Shown in pieces: positions 51,857-53,229 of a DNA stretch of 53,229 bases; within the stretch, counting starts at the first letter, position 1; every line of letters starts with the position of its first letter. The DNA comes from Paucilactobacillus suebicus DSM 5007 = KCTC 3549. GTDB lineage: Bacteria; Bacillota; Bacilli; Lactobacillales; Lactobacillaceae. The DNA lies in NCBI RefSeq assembly GCF_001434475.1, contig NZ_AZGF01000016.1, positions 1 to 53,229 on the forward strand. The letters run 5' to 3'. Both the position numbers and the translations under genes were made by a program. Below the pieces are notes generated by a model. That model searched no databases. It worked only from the letters and a program-made list of their open reading frames with translations, and was not told where the DNA came from.

Positions 51857-53229
51857 CTAGTTTCTTCTGCGACGTTTAAAACCAAACATTCCAAGTGTTA
51901 ATCCTAACATCGATAAACCTAATACCGATTCAGCAACACTGTCTGAACTATCACCAGTTTGTGGAAGTTTGTTGCTCTTTGTTTGTGAGTTTTGTTTAAC
52001 CCCATCTGAGCTGTTGCCCTTAATGCTATTGCCAGTTGACGATTGCGTCATCCCAGTCGAGGCCGAACTGCCAGTAGTGGTTGAACCAGGATTGGTTGTA
52101 GTACCACTTGCATTCGAACCAGTTCCGGTTGTGTTGCCAGTGCTACTGTTACCAGTACCATTGTCTGAATTGCCACCACCATTTGTGGCTGCTTTGGCTT
52201 TGACAATTACAGTAACCGTCTTAGAAACAGTGTTGCCAGAAGCATCAGTGTAAGAATAAGTGACGTTATAAGTTCCTGGTGTCGACAAATCAACACTGCC
52301 AGTGACTGTAATATCGTCAAATCCAATCGCATTACCATTTGCATCTGTGGCCGATACGAAATTATCTGCGGCAGTCCAATTTGAACCAACTGTAACTGTC
52401 GAATCGTTTGCCGAAATTGATGCCTTTGTGGCAGTTACCGTAACAGTGGCAGTCTTTGAAATTGTGTTACCTGCACTGTCCGTGTAACTATAAGTTACAT
52501 TGTAAGTTCCCGGTGTCGTTGTATCAACGTTACCACTCACTGTAACATCACTCAAATCAATCGCATTACCATTTGCGTCAGTAGCTGAAACAAAGTTATC
52601 TGCTGCTGTCCAAGTTGCATCTGGGCCAGCAACTATTGTCGTGTTCTTGGTATTAATCGTAGCCTTTGAGGCGACTACCGTAACGGTTGCTGTCTTTGAA
52701 ATAACATTACCAAGGCTATCCGTGTAACTATAAGTTACATCATAAGTACCTGGTGTCGTTGTGTCGACATCCCCACTTACTGTAATGTCACTCAGATCAA
52801 GAGCGTTACCACTTGCATCAGTAGCTGAAACAAAGTTATCCGCTGCTGTCCAACTTGTATCTGGGCCAGCAACCAATGTTGTGTTCTTAGTATTAATTGC
52901 AGCCTGCGAAGCGACTACCGTGACTGTCGCAGTTTTTGAAATAACATTGCCCGCGCTATCCTTATAACTGTAAGTAACTTCATAATTACCAGGCGTATTA
53001 GTATCAACTGAGCCCGTGACGGTTAAATCAATTAGGCTAAGTGCATTACCCTCTGCATCAGTCGCTGAAACAAAGTTATCTGCTGCTGTCCAAGTTGTGT
53101 CTGGACCAGCAATTAAAGTTGAATCTTTGGTATCAACGCTTGATTGTGAGGCAACCACTGTGACTGTTGCAGTCTTAGAAACCTTGTTACCAGCGGCATC
53201 TGTGTAGCTATATGTGACATCATATGTTC
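51857..53229 (-). CDS. LPXTG-anchored surface protein with Big_3-type repeats (partial, 5' end outside)
   Basis: The frame is open at the right window edge, so the N-terminus is missing. What is visible: the end of one repeat, then three 80-residue repeats and one of 78 with near-identical WTAADNFVSATDA, TPGTYNVTYSYTD and GN-ISKTATVTV blocks, the pattern of bacterial Ig-like Big_3 domains. Then a Ser/Gly/Thr/Asn-rich stalk of about 85 residues, the sorting signal LPQTGD, a hydrophobic helix and the basic tail KRRRRN. Sortase A should anchor it to peptidoglycan; the repeats probably extend an N-terminal adhesive domain (inference). Confidence 0.92.
   Translation of the reverse strand, partial: TYDVTYSYTDAAGNKVSKTATVTVVASQSSVDTKDSTLIAGPDTTWTAADNFVSATDAEGNALSLIDLTVTGSVDTNTPGNYEVTYSYKDSAGNVISKTATVTVVASQAAINTKNTTLVAGPDTSWTAADNFVSATDASGNALDLSDITVSGDVDTTTPGTYDVTYSYTDSLGNVISKTATVTVVASKATINTKNTTIVAGPDATWTAADNFVSATDANGNAIDLSDVTVSGNVDTTTPGTYNVTYSYTDSAGNTISKTATVTVTATKASISANDSTVTVGSNWTAADNFVSATDANGNAIGFDDITVTGSVDLSTPGTYNVTYSYTDASGNTVSKTVTVIVKAKAATNGGGNSDNGTGNSSTGNTTGTGSNASGTTTNPGSTTTGSSASTGMTQSSTGNSIKGNSSDGVKQNSQTKSNKLPQTGDSSDSVAESVLGLSMLGLTLGMFGFKRRRRN
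52218..53229 (-). repeat. Tandem 240-bp repeats in the surface protein gene
   Basis: Four complete units (periods 240, 240, 240 and 234 bp) and a partial one at the window edge, encoding Ig-like domains. The inner units are the most alike, consistent with recent duplication; the unit next to the stalk (TKASISANDSTVTVG) has diverged and lost two codons. Confidence 0.88.

Noticed and set aside
52218-53207. Open plus-strand frames opposite the surface protein repeats
   Set aside because: They are antisense shadows of a repetitive, Ala/Thr/Val-rich gene; they lack ribosome sites and repeat with the same period.

Overview
The window looks like the chromosome of a low-GC Gram-positive bacterium of the family Lactobacillaceae; the genus cannot be fixed from the sequence alone. 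The grounds are AT-rich intergenic DNA with strong AGGAGG-type ribosome binding sites, an LPQTGD sortase-anchored surface protein, a CcpA-type cre site, a fabH-accBCDA cluster, a pncB-nadE pair, a nagA-nagR pair and a lactate oxidase remnant. Both window ends cut a gene.

Layout. 1-2254: end of a membrane protein, then an AEC transporter and an EamA transporter. 2388-6608: malonyl-CoA supply operon fabH-accB-accC-accD-accA. 6849-8660: membrane-bound GGDEF-EAL protein. 8898-11665: tRNA-Leu, a SprT-like protein and tex. 11886-16904: tightly packed proC-nagA-nagR-pncB-nadE. 17101-22059: a flavin disulfide reductase-like protein lacking the family's redox cysteine, an EAL gene broken by a stop codon, and an operon of membrane EAL protein, PgaD-like protein and PgaC-like synthase. 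22399-38633: mixed accessory genes with many local regulators (two oxidoreductase/regulator modules, sugar transporter, YhgE-like exporter, methionine aminopeptidase, lactate oxidase pseudogene, YaaA, Zur-box-controlled zinc-binding protein, MarR, acetyltransferase, orphan antitoxin-like proteins). 38643-49365: exopolysaccharide locus like Listeria pssA-E/pssZ and Bacillus ydaJKLMN, plus a divergent UDP-GlcNAc 2-epimerase and a GtrB-like glycosyltransferase. 49547-53229: diguanylate cyclase, ROK fructokinase, and the 3' part of a repeat-rich LPXTG surface protein.

How the genes fit together. The main theme is cyclic-di-GMP control of two secreted polysaccharides. The window holds one clear diguanylate cyclase, one GGDEF-EAL protein, one nonsense-disrupted EAL gene, one EAL protein with a damaged active site next to a PgaCD-type synthase, and one receptor-type GGDEF protein (active site NNDDP, I-site RTND kept) inside the Pss-type operon. 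The adjacent epimerase suggests that this polymer contains N-acetylmannosamine. The GtrB-like enzyme and a GT-C-like membrane protein suggest a side-chain decoration step.

Other points. (1) Four long palindromes share one fold: a basal stem, a 4-nt AAAC/AACC bulge, a second stem and a long distal stem. Different sequences have compensating changes, and two copies sit right at stop codons. (2) A separate hairpin family shares the core GGATTTT(G/A)GCCTTG. (3) Several regulator/operator pairs can be read directly: Zur boxes, a MarR site at two promoters, and TetR-type inverted repeats at the lactate oxidase and YhgE-like promoters.
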